A stretch of DNA of 64,000 bases, taken from assembly GCF_000151315.2 (NCBI RefSeq), contig NW_011887302.1, positions 248,001-312,000 of the forward strand, in the 5' to 3' direction. Origin of the DNA: Capsaspora owczarzaki ATCC 30864 (Eukaryota; Opisthokonta; Filasterea). Position 1 is the stretch's first letter, and each line of letters starts with the position of its first letter. Positions 44,901-52,397 of this stretch are shown in pieces. The position numbers were made by a program, and so were the translations under genes. The notes under the pieces are model-generated. The model saw only the letters and a list, made by a program, of their open reading frames with translations, made no database searches and was not told the DNA's origin.

Positions 44901-45901
44901 ACAAGCACGACAGGCACGACAAGCCTGACTCGCACGATAAGCATGATAGGCACGACAAGCATGATAAACATGATAAGCATGACAAGCATGACAAGCATGA
45001 CAAGCACGACAAGCACGACAAGCACGACAGGCACGACAAGCATGACAAACACGACCAACATGACAAGCACGACAGGCACGAGAAGCATGACCGGCACGAC
45101 AAGCACGACAAGAACGACAAGCACGACAAGCACGATCATCATCACCACCACCACCATCATCACAAGCACCATGGACACGGTCATGGTCTCGTGCATTTCA
45201 ATCTGTCACCCTCTGTTAGCGAAGGCGTCAGCGAGCCACATGAGGTACCAAGCCCCAAGTTGCACGTCCCTCTCAAATCGGCAATGGCTCCTCCTTCGGC
45301 AATGAAGCGTCCTGATCGGGACCTTCGTGCTGCCGATCGCGACCAAAGATCTCATCGGTCGAGCGCCATCATCCCTGTCTCGACTTCCGTGCCATCTGCA
45401 GCCGTGTCCGTAGCGGTCTCTGTTCCATCGTCTCCTTCCCCTCCTGCTTCAACCCAGCCGCTGGCTGTTCCAACTCAGCCGCTTTCTGCTCCAACTCAGC
45501 CGCTGTCTGCTCCAACTCAGCCGCTGTCTGCCCCTACGCTGCTGGTCGTGTCAGGCTCGGAGCCTGGGCCGCCGCAGGACGCTCCCCCTCGGTTTGATTT
45601 GCCAGCTGCTCGCCCCCGCCGACCGTCTCATTCTGTTGCGTCCGATCCGTCGGACAGGCTTGCGTCTGCTGATGCTCTTCGGGCCATTCTCTCTCGCATG
45701 GTTTCGTCGGACAGCCTTTCCTCGAGCATTCCACCTCCTGCTTTGACGCCTTCGTCCGCGCTGAGCACCGATCATTCTGTGGTGATTGACATTCCATCCA
45801 ATGTCACTTCCGCCAGCTCTCCTGTTCAGTCGCCCTCTCCAGGTGCTGCGCCTCTGATCCTGGATGTCTCAGAGTCGACCAACGAAGCGTCTGAAGCTTG
45901 A
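38924..45901 (+). CDS. Giant TRK-family potassium transporter with (KHD)n tail
   Basis: Single exon, 2325 residues (fungal TRK1 about 1235). The membrane core, about residues 430-920, has paired helices and four selectivity-filter loops: STSAVTQTGLSS (about 502), FHNCGLSTIS (about 627), TRSAGFNSID (about 755) and SGYGTVGLSLG (about 876), then VLLLVMILGRQRNLPDSID, a TRK C-terminal hallmark. This is the TrkH/TRK/HKT fold for K+ (or Na+) uptake at the plasma membrane. The N-terminal 430 residues and C-terminal 1400 residues are disordered: Ser/Arg-rich, poly-Ala, poly-Gln, Asp/Ser runs and about 50 Lys-His-Asp triplets (44707-45175) ending in a 10-His stretch. Such Ser/Arg tails are likely kinase targets. 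The neighbouring upstream Na+-type P-ATPase suggests a cation-homeostasis pair. The absence of introns over 7 kb is notable. Confidence 0.88.
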   Translation: MTHGSPDAVPPPTPAADAAPSAADAALPSAPVLDHTAASAARGAVPEGGSAGSTAAVAIEPSAAATAPSSVPPSLSLRTLQVAATESSTTLRPVDGGSSVAATPAPLAIEPLSGTLSDVSPLAPRRSSTDFEVPPSSPLDQQEQQQQQPLEHSPLPPAPMPTAPPLLQRAEANAIAANPAAQTTSNNAAAAAGAQPIPRQASNLFLFSLLPNGGASLSPAAGATSSFGGARNMSALAAGLMSVSAAAGVPSSSRGIAHGRGSSSAHSSSHHYSKSSSWQKVRRRRPSGLSESQLGAAGYLSHANGDGSRSYSVSTASTVSTSDRSSARGGSRSAIPRNRSSGGLHSSEPGSVGSLPHHNSSRLSRKHTAQRSLRRRKSHRRRTTSADHSDGQASGHDMEMSNMRRSRRGSRTDSVKHRSSPSVVSVFWHRITKPITESHAWLNFCFYLSIIWAQIRRHLNYYRIHFLYIFLVALLGGIAVYLSELYASSGTISFVDAIFMSTSAVTQTGLSSVDVAELHQGTQAVLIIVMMFGGSMIMTVAPVIMRKFYFRKQLRRHHIESYRKDLAEYNALNALLRIVPILWGTCLISFYLMLYIYCIANDGAIQVMEANNQTTAWFALFQTVSAFHNCGLSTISTNIVPFRFQYFPLLLISLMTVTGNVAFPFIMRIIVVARYWLSKNPTTRATYKFLLDHPRRCFTHLFPRAQNRWLLLVFVVLTVVQWSALMGYEWTESLFAEFNAGEKIVNSFFQAAVTRSAGFNSIDLGQLQPGLLVLFLAMMYISVSPIAVAVRNSGLDGTVSSSRKTVLDRNVMGDVEEREAGRSSSNTITSQAKRVMTQDSIFLFLAYLIIVSIETDHLEEDVSFTLFKILFDIISGYGTVGLSLGYPGVPFAFCGVWHPVSKLVLLLVMILGRQRNLPDSIDKAVQVPKRLFSAVSSRHNSEDEDMENSTAETSGDRSRQHATPDADSGAGVDGGQIVPIPHLAHAHSQDGMLAITIDNNPDVLRAVLSAAESEQMEELQEQDSASNADTQASGSRKRAATRKSASRQRLGRKTSGHRRHHRGRSRHSDSRSGSVSGASYTSGSSRSRTGSVDSRKSRSSKRSSSSSSSGQGGLILKPPMVVRAPVPPAITTVARSISNSPRSTGIAAGERAFVPQLSFASLAHIESWASHASTAQPATLISGMMHDPSTAPSSARIPSSVHTPSSVQPPSLAASVTGAPLDLKLPAPTSGGSTPSLGADATRAGSLLSINSGLVTPGDASALHQHAPLVGAAAEADVIGTVPSMDVVSSGVSTPTTTAAMAAAAAAAAAAAATKSPATAIAPATATATATAPASATAPAPAPATATSAPLTVTVDRKSPAAPTSATSDRPPAFDSSSLKLPISADSHLHLNPSSSVGSAIPTRSGTSTPAAGIRRNPFSFLVQTGPDGSLIVPTVVMTEQQLHRLQQQQQQQQHQQLLQHLVGDPSGSSIQSQSSPRPVTRQQSLLGPDAESRTPSSISPAAVAAAAPVLGPVPSGDSTMMPERSGDAGAQDSSGNAASTQQEATTPAMTLPLGTVPMVDNEPLHIGFLPFSQIGMAGANFVQDLAAFVDESQQGMDPSVIMDGSAAEPSLMQSPFRGRSSSDSSDVSDDSHHRHRHHRSHRSHHHDRPSSSRHRTHSASKDDDDDSSSDSSDNSDSHHRRRHHSHHPSHRSHQRKPHRSGKGRQDRDDSRRRSRRDDSDTSSGSESYTSSDLDHDELRKLGVIQDAIDDDMVLLGASSSSSSSSSSESSDSSSSDHSSDSSSSLPPSPAASPVTSRPTSPAPASEASAAAAPSPPPPLNRRDTFKRIFSGSLFGVEGSDDNSSKHSDSHSDLKNLSAKQLNTSTASLRLAAHSVHRHSPLQHSFRDKPGASPADSRSDSRRDSRIESQPSSRSESRRDSKIEPKQQHDKHAKHDKHDKHDKHDKHDQHDKHEKHDKPDKYDKHDKYDSKHERHERDHTDKHDKHDRHDKHDKHDRHDKPDSHDKHDRHDKHDKHDKHDKHDKHDKHDKHDKHDRHDKHDKHDQHDKHDRHEKHDRHDKHDKNDKHDKHDHHHHHHHHHKHHGHGHGLVHFNLSPSVSEGVSEPHEVPSPKLHVPLKSAMAPPSAMKRPDRDLRAADRDQRSHRSSAIIPVSTSVPSAAVSVAVSVPSSPSPPASTQPLAVPTQPLSAPTQPLSAPTQPLSAPTLLVVSGSEPGPPQDAPPRFDLPAARPRRPSHSVASDPSDRLASADALRAILSRMVSSDSLSSSIPPPALTPSSALSTDHSVVIDIPSNVTSASSPVQSPSPGAAPLILDVSESTNEASEA
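42830..42865 (+). repeat. GCN repeat coding poly-Ala
   Basis: GCAGCTGCAGCTGCAGCC followed by GCGGCGG runs, coding about 13 alanines in the disordered tail of the TRK transporter. Confidence 0.85.
44707..45175 (+). repeat. 9-base tandem repeat coding Lys-His-Asp triplets
   Basis: Repeats of GACAAGCAC / GACAAGCAT with scattered changes (AGG, GAG, TCG, AAC, CAG) coding (Asp-Lys-His)n, about 50 units, ending in a CAC/CAT poly-His run. His codons switch between CAC and CAT, and small higher-order blocks are visible. Confidence 0.95.
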
Positions 45902-47455
45902 GGAACGCCCGCTCCACTCGTCTGATCAACCGCGACTTTATCAGCGTCCTTCAAAGTTTCTTCTTCAGCACCATCATCTTCAGCATCATCTTCAGCATTT
46001 TCATCTTCATCGTCTTCATCAGCATTCATTCATTCAAACATTTTGACCAACACAAGGTTCAGCTGCTGAAACTCTCTCTGGTTTCACTTCACTTTTGCAA
46101 CGTTTGGTTTCTTTTTCTTTTCTGTACATTTTTCCGGTTTGTTATTCAATATCACAATTAGAGCAACACCTTTGGAATTTTTACATCACCATTCTGTCTG
46201 CGCAAGGTTTCGCATCGGATCGGCGTTTTGCTTTTTTTTTTTTTTTTTGTTGTTGATTTGTGTGTTTTTTGGCGCCCTCTGTGAGCCCTGCCAAACCGAG
46301 GCAAGGACAAGCACAAAAACAGCATGTTGGGCCCAACACTGCCCGAGTGTTGCGTGGATGTGCCGGTTGTGAGCCGAGCGTACGAGTTCGCTCGCTTTTT
46401 GAGTCTGAAATCGAAAACCCGCAACAGCCATCGGCTTATTCTTTGCAGTTCGCTCCTCTCTGCTTTTTGCGGCAGGCGTTTCTCGGCTGTGTTGCGCATC
46501 CCTCCCAAAGCATTGCGCATAAGAAAATGCATTCGTTCTTTTGCATCTTGTGACCTTGGTCATCCTTGTGATGATTGATGCCGGACAAACGGCGCAAACG
46601 GAGCAACTCCCAAAAGAGCCGTTTTGAACGATTTTTATGATCATTCTTCCTTTTTTTTTTTTTTTCTTTTTTCTGTTTGGTTTTGTTTTGTTTTGGTTGG
46701 AGTTTTTGGATTTTTTAATCTGCCGGTGGCTGTACGTATTACGGAGGCCGACGCCTTTCCCCAAAGTTTGCAGGAAGAATAGAAAAGAGACGAGTGATCA
46801 CCAAACTGAACATTTGAGACTGCGGCGCGTGAGGTGCAGCAGCCCAACGCGAGCAGTCAGGCGAGTTGAGTCGAGTCAGCCCTGTTGGTGGGTTTGGTTT
46901 TGGCTGGTTTGGGCAGTTCGGCGATTTCCCTCGTACCGTCTTCTCCCCTTGGCTTGATCGCGATACTGCAATTCCAGATTATGTCACGATGATACGCAAC
47001 AGGAACTGCGAGTGAGATGTGTATGGCGAGAGGTCGACGTCGCGTTGCTGGCCCATGAGAAAAGACTTGGCTTGCGAACTGTGTGTCGGTTGTCAATTGG
47101 CGTTTTTTGTTGCATCTTGACGCTTGCTTCCGACGGATTGGCAATTCGGCACTAGCGCGGAGAGAGTTCGCCCGCAGCATGCGCAACCGGTGCTGTGCAG
47201 CACATTGAAGGACGAGATTCTTGTATTGGGGGACAAAAGTCAGGAGACAGAGACAAGTAGAAACTGAGCCAAAAACGGCTCCAGATTCAGCCGCTGTTGG
47301 TTGTTTGTTTGTTTGTTTGTTTTGTTTGTGATTTTTTCAAAAGTGGCTGAAAAAAAAATAATACCAAAACACACACAAATGCAAAGCGATCATTTTCTTA
47401 CCCATACCAAAAATGATTTCTGCTTACAAAGTCAGATTGTTTCAAGTCCAACAAG
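45902..47455. other. Intergenic region, no gene seen
   Basis: 1.55 kb after the TRK gene. A TTCATCTTCAGCATCATC-type pyrimidine-rich repeat fills about 45960-46040, and poly-T runs sit at 46233-46250 and 46650-46665. Open frames are short on both strands and have no recognisable domain. It contains the promoter of the receptor at 47456. Confidence 0.5.
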
Positions 47456-50400
47456 ATGCACGAACGCCAGAGGCTGACAACCGCCGGCCGATGGCTTGTT
47501 TACAGCGCCGTCTGTGCGCTGTTGTTGCTCCACTCGGCTGCCGAGGCCTTGGATCCATGCTCTGTCACTGTCTCGTCCATCTCAGCCCTGAAAACGCAAG
47601 TCGCCAATGCAGCCAATTCGGTCGTCTGCATCGCGACTGGAACATACACGATGGCAGGCACCGATGCCATGACAATTTCGCGATTAACAAGCGTGGAAGT
47701 TCGCGGAGCTGGAACCCTCAACTCGGATGTCGTCCTTGACATGAACACTGCTGGACGACACTTTTCGCTGACCTCGACTGGAGGAATAACTTTGACCATC
47801 CGACACTTGACTCTGAAGCGAGGCTCGGGATCCAGTAGTGGCGGCGGCTGCGTTTCCGTCGCTGCTGCTGCCACAAATCCAACTTTGGTTCTGGACGATG
47901 TCACTCTGGATGCCTGCACGAGCTCGGGCGGACCTGGCGGTGCTGTTGCGATTTTTGACTCTCCTGCAACTCTCTCTATTTCAAGCTCTCTGTTCAAGAG
48001 CTGCGCGGCGTGAGTCATTTCTTCTGAGAATCTGAATCTTTCTCTGCTGGTACGCTTACTCATCGAATTGCATCGTAGGTCAAGCACGGGTGGAGGTGCG
48101 ATCGCGTTTTCGAATACTGCCACCGGATCGACCATATCCGCTTCGATCGTCGGCACTATCTTCCAAAGTTGCACTGCAACGAGTGTGACAGGCGGCGCCA
48201 TTTTTGTTGGAGCAACCACTAAAGTCAATTTGTCCATTGATTCGTCTGCGTTTATCTCGTGCACGGCGACCAGCGGAAGCGGCGGGGCGATAACCCATGG
48301 CGGTACAAGTGGCAACACCATCTCCATCAGCAATACGCAATTCACATCCTGCTCGGCAACTAATGCCGGCGGCGCCATCACTCAAACTTCGAACGGGGCC
48401 GTGAGCTTTGTCATGTCAAATGCAACATTTACGTCCTGCTCATCGTAAGTGACTATTCAAGGCACTATCCGCTTTTGCACCAACGCAAGGTACTCACGAT
48501 TGCGCTTTCTCTCCAGTTCGGCTAATAACGGTGGTGCCATCAATCTGGGGCTGTCTGGCGCCGCCTCATCTCTGAGTTGCGATCGATGCACTTTCTCTTC
48601 CAACTCAGCGTAAGTGTGGCATTGGAATTGTGACCTGATTGGCGCTCACCAATTTGCGTTTGATATAACATCGAGTAGCTCGGGTGCTGGTGGTGCCGTT
48701 TACGCAGCTTCTAGTGTTTCCTTGTCCTTCCAATCCTCGACGTTCAGCGGAAACAATGCCAATTCTGGAGGTGCTGTTTACGGAAATAATGGTGCTTCCT
48801 TGTACTCTCAATCGTCGACGTTCAGCGGAAACTATGCCAGTTCTGGAGCTGCCGTCTTTTTCCCTGACAGCACCTCATCGAGAGGTGCCTTTTGGGACAC
48901 GCTTTTCTTGGGAAACTACATTACCGGAAGTTCGGGTATCATTCGTTTAGGAACGTCAATTTCGTATTTTTCCAGATGCAACTTTACAAATAATGTGGTA
49001 AGTTTACCTTTCAAACCGCTCGAATCCGTCATCTTCTGGTTTTAAGGCTCACAGTGCATTGTCATGAACCAGTATTCGGGATCCACAAGCGGGAATTCTG
49101 GTGCGCTCCATCTTGGAGCTAGTGCAATCGTTGGTGTTGTTCGCAGCACTTTTTCCGGAAATACTAGAGCCAGTGATCAGACTGATATTCTGTTCTCGGG
49201 CTCTGGATCTAGCGCGCTACAGTATCCGCTGCCAAAGTTCAATTCCATTGGTACCTCTGGAACATACACTGCGGTCGACGTCATCTCAACCTACTGCACG
49301 AGTTGCGCGAGCTCTCCCTTCAATTCGTTCGTGTGCAATGCCATGCCCGAGTGTTCGCCATCCTACTCCAGCTCGGCTGCTTCTCAGGCGTCTGTCAGCG
49401 TTGCTTCCGTTGCCTCTACTGCTTCAGTTGTTTCAGCTTCGTCTGCATCCAAAGCGTCTGCCTCCCTCGCTTCAATCGCGTCCACTCAATCAGCATCGGC
49501 TGCCTCAGATGCTTCGGTCGCATCAACTAAATCCGCATCAGTCGCCTCAATCGCCTCTGCCTCGGTTGCTTCTGAGGTCTCTGCCGCCTCTGCCTCTGCC
49601 GCCTCTCTCGCGTCAGAGACTTCGTTGGTAGCAGTGTCATCTGCCACACCTGAAATTTCCTCTGCGACCCCAGAAGTCTCCTCTGCGACCCCAGAAGTCT
49701 CCTCTGCGACCCCAGAAGTCTCCTCTGCAACACCAGAAGCCTCCTCTGCCACTCCAAAAGTCTCCTCGGCCACTCCAGAAGTCTCCTCGGCCACTCTAGA
49801 AGTCTCCTCGGCCACTCCAGAAGTCTCATCTGCGACACCCCAGATCTCGTCTGTGACCCCAGCCGTCTCCTCTGCTACTCCAGAAGTCTCATCTGCAACA
49901 CACGTGAATCCCTCCGAGTCTGGCAGCTCTTCGTCCGGTTCGAGTGGGTCGATTATTCCGCTGGCAGCAGGCGTCGCTGTGGCAGTTGTGCTCTTGATTT
50001 TGCTGATTCTCGTGGCGGTCGCGATGCGCCGCCGTCGCCGTCGTGACAACCGTGTTAAGGCCGTCCAGCGCGAAACGAGCACGATCGCAATGCTCCCCGT
50101 CGCCAGCCTCGTCCGAAACTCTGCATCCAGCGCCTCGCATCCGGACTCGCTGCCTGCCTACTCGCCCGGCAACCATGTCGAGTACGAGTCCATGGACGAG
50201 GCTCGAGCTGGGTATGACAGACTCGTCGGTGTTTCCGACGAGAAGCCCTCGAGCCATTACGCGTCACTTGCGCCATATCCCAGCGCTGAGCCCCAGTACC
50301 AGTCCCTGAACACGGCGTACGCGACTCCTGCTCCAACGGCCAGCTCTAGTGACGCATACGCGACTCCCACACCAACTGCCAGCTCGAGTGGCGCATACGC

Positions 50401-50575
50401 GACTCCCACGCGATCCGCCGGCTCTGGTGGCGCATACGACGAGCTGCGCGCTCCTCCTACCAATGCGTCGGACGCGACGTACTCGAGCACCGTTCACAAC
50501 CCGGTCATGAGTTCCGAGTCCGAGCCGCACTCGGAAGGTGGCGAGCAGCCCGTTAACTATGCTCAAATCTACTAG
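47456..50575 (+). CDS. Beta-helix-like single-pass receptor with Ser/Thr/Pro stalk and triple YxxL tail
   Basis: Five exons: 47456-48009, 48079-48444, 48517-48609, 48676-48997 and 49055-50575; 951 residues, in phase. A signal peptide (VYSAVCALLLLHSAAEAL) precedes about 500 residues of GGAI/GGAVY-x(n)-TFSxC/TFSGN repeats, the pattern of right-handed beta-helix, polymorphic-membrane-protein-like folds. A stalk of ASVAS-type repeats and about 13 copies of a seven-residue SSATPEV unit follows (49637-49905). The transmembrane helix is IPLAAGVAVAVVLLILLILV, then RRRRRR. The tail holds YDRL, 11 residues, YASL, 9 residues, YQSL, then YATP three times, YDEL, YSST and a terminal VNYAQIY (ITIM-like V-x-Y-x-x-I). 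It is not homologous in its ectodomain to the receptors at 568-6477, but its tail follows the same rules. Probably an adhesion or recognition receptor signalling by tyrosine phosphorylation. Confidence 0.75.
49637..49905 (+). repeat. 21-base tandem repeat coding SSATPEV units
   Basis: About 13 imperfect 21-base units (TCCTCTGCGACCCCAGAAGTC and variants) forming a Ser/Thr/Pro stalk in the receptor, likely O-glycosylated. Confidence 0.9.
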
Positions 50576-50919
50576 TCGCTGCTGCCGTAGCGTTGGTTGT
50601 ACCAGTTTTGTCCCCCTTGTGTGTAGAGAGAGATTCTTGTTGCTGCTTGGTTGTTTTTGGTGTTGTTTCTTGCTGCCGGTTTTTTTTGTTTGTTTGTTTC
50701 GTTCCAATGAAGTGCTTTGCGATTTCTCAATCTGAGTTTGATTCCATTCGCTGCTCGTCCTGGCGTTTTGACCTGACGATTCCATCCAAGGTATTCCAGC
50801 CGACTTTTGTTTGTGAGGATCTCAGATTCTCGTTCGCTCTGATTGTCCAAATCCGTGCATTGAATGTTCATGTTGGCTCACTCTTTGATATTCTCTCAAA
50901 GCACAAAACACACTTCACA
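50576..50919. other. Intergenic region, no gene seen
   Basis: 344 bases between the receptor stop and the eEF1B start, both on the plus strand. T/G-rich at 50680-50700. No feature is recognised beyond the expected 3' UTR and promoter. Confidence 0.45.
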
Positions 50920-52132
50920 ATGGCTGCCCAGCTTAAGACTGAGACTGTCTGGTTCGACCAGGCTCGCTACGAGTTTGTCGAGCAACGCCTTGTACGTCCT
51001 CCTTTAACTATTGAACTACGACTATAACTGCAACTGATATTTCCGCCTTCAAAGGGTGGAAGAGACAGAAGAATAGAAGAAGCAAAAAAAAAAAAAAAAA
51101 AAAAAAAGGAGAAAGCACATGGCTCTCTTCTTCTTCTTTCATTTTACTTTGCGCTGTCGTTGCGTTGCTCGTGTGTGCGTTGAGCGTCGTGCGCAGTGTG
51201 CCAGTGAGATTTGTCCTTCTCTGTGTTGATCTGCGTCTCTGTCGGTTGATCGCTGCTCCCCCCCCCCTTCCATTCAAACAGTCCGTTCAAACAAAAAAGC
51301 GATGTCCTTTTTTTTTTTTTTTTTTTTCTTTTCTCGCTTTTTCGATCAGTTTGTTCTTAGTGGGCGACAGTGAGCTTGATCCTCATTCCCATCTAATCAT
51401 TACAACAGCAACACCAACTACATCACTCTCTCGTGGCTCGCTCTCACTCAGTTGACCTCTTTTCCTTGTCTTCTTTCCTTGCCTTTCCATCGCTAGGGCC
51501 ACATTACCGCCGCCCAGGCTCCCGCCTGCACTGGCGCCTCGACCTCGGCTGCCGCTGCTGCCAGCCACGACGGCGCACTCGAGAAGCGCGTCGCCGCCCT
51601 CGAGAAGGAGAACGCTGCCTTCAAGGAGCGCCTCGCCAAGCTCGAGCAGCTCGTCAAGAGCCTCGGCTCCACCCCTGCCCCCGCCGCTGCTGCTGCTGCC
51701 CCCGCTGCTGCCCCCGCCAAGGCTGAGGAGAAGGCTGCCGCTGAGGAGGACGACGACATTGACCTGTTCGGCGACGACGAGGAGGAAGACGAGGAGACCA
51801 AGAAGATCAAGGAGGCTCGCGTTGCCGAGTACCAGGCCAAGAAGGGCAACAAGCCCGTCCTGATTGCCAAGTCCAGCATTCTGCTCGACATCAAGCCCTG
51901 GGACGACGAGACCGACATGGTTGAGATTGAGCGCCTTGTCCGCACCATCGAGATGGACGGCCTTGTTTGGGGCCAGGCCAAGCTCATCCCCATCGGCTAC
52001 GGCATCAAGAAGCTCCAGATCAACTGCGTCGTCGAGGACGACAAGGTCGGCACTGACATTCTTGAGGAGAAGATCACCGAGTTCGAGGACCACGTCCAGT
52101 CCGTCGACGTTGCTGCCTTCAACAAGATCTAA
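50920..52132 (+). CDS. EEF1D: Translation elongation factor 1B, delta/beta-type guanine nucleotide exchange subunit
   Basis: Two exons, 50920-50991 and 51497-52132, give 235 residues in phase. The N-terminus [19 protein letters not shown] resembles the eEF1B-delta start. A heptad leucine segment follows ([19 protein letters not shown]), as in delta. Then come the acidic [16 protein letters not shown] linker and the catalytic C-terminal domain: [37 protein letters not shown] and a terminal VAAFNKI. It exchanges GDP for GTP on eEF1A during elongation. The leucine zipper argues for delta, the short length for beta; the name is therefore approximate. The 505-base intron contains a poly-A and a poly-T run. 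Codon use is strongly GC-ending, as expected of a highly expressed gene. Confidence 0.93.
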
Positions 52133-52397
52133 GCGCGCCAACAAACGTGGGCTGTAAAAGAGCTCGAGCTGCTTGCTATTCCAACGACAGAGTGCGGATT
52201 CAATTCCCATCCCCTATCCCCATTGTTTCCGCAATCCATACACTTTTGTTCTAAAGCTGTGTGAGCTTGCTTGATGTTTTCTTTTTGTAATACATGTTAA
52301 GTTCATTGTTTTTCATTTATGAATCAACATTTTGGTGTCACTGCCACCTCTTTCTCTTCGATTTTGGTTATGCATGCGTAGCGCCAACAATACTGCA

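Noticed and set aside
44707-45175. CRISPR-like regular repeat
   Set aside because: The 9-base unit has no spacers and is in-frame coding sequence of a eukaryotic gene.
44525-45196. Minus-strand 223-codon frame full of Val/Leu/Met
   Set aside because: It is the antisense reading of the Lys-His-Asp repeat and has no independent support.
49486-50082. Minus-strand frame with Glu/Val repeats (GVAEETS)
   Set aside because: Antisense of the SSATPEV stalk repeat in the receptor.
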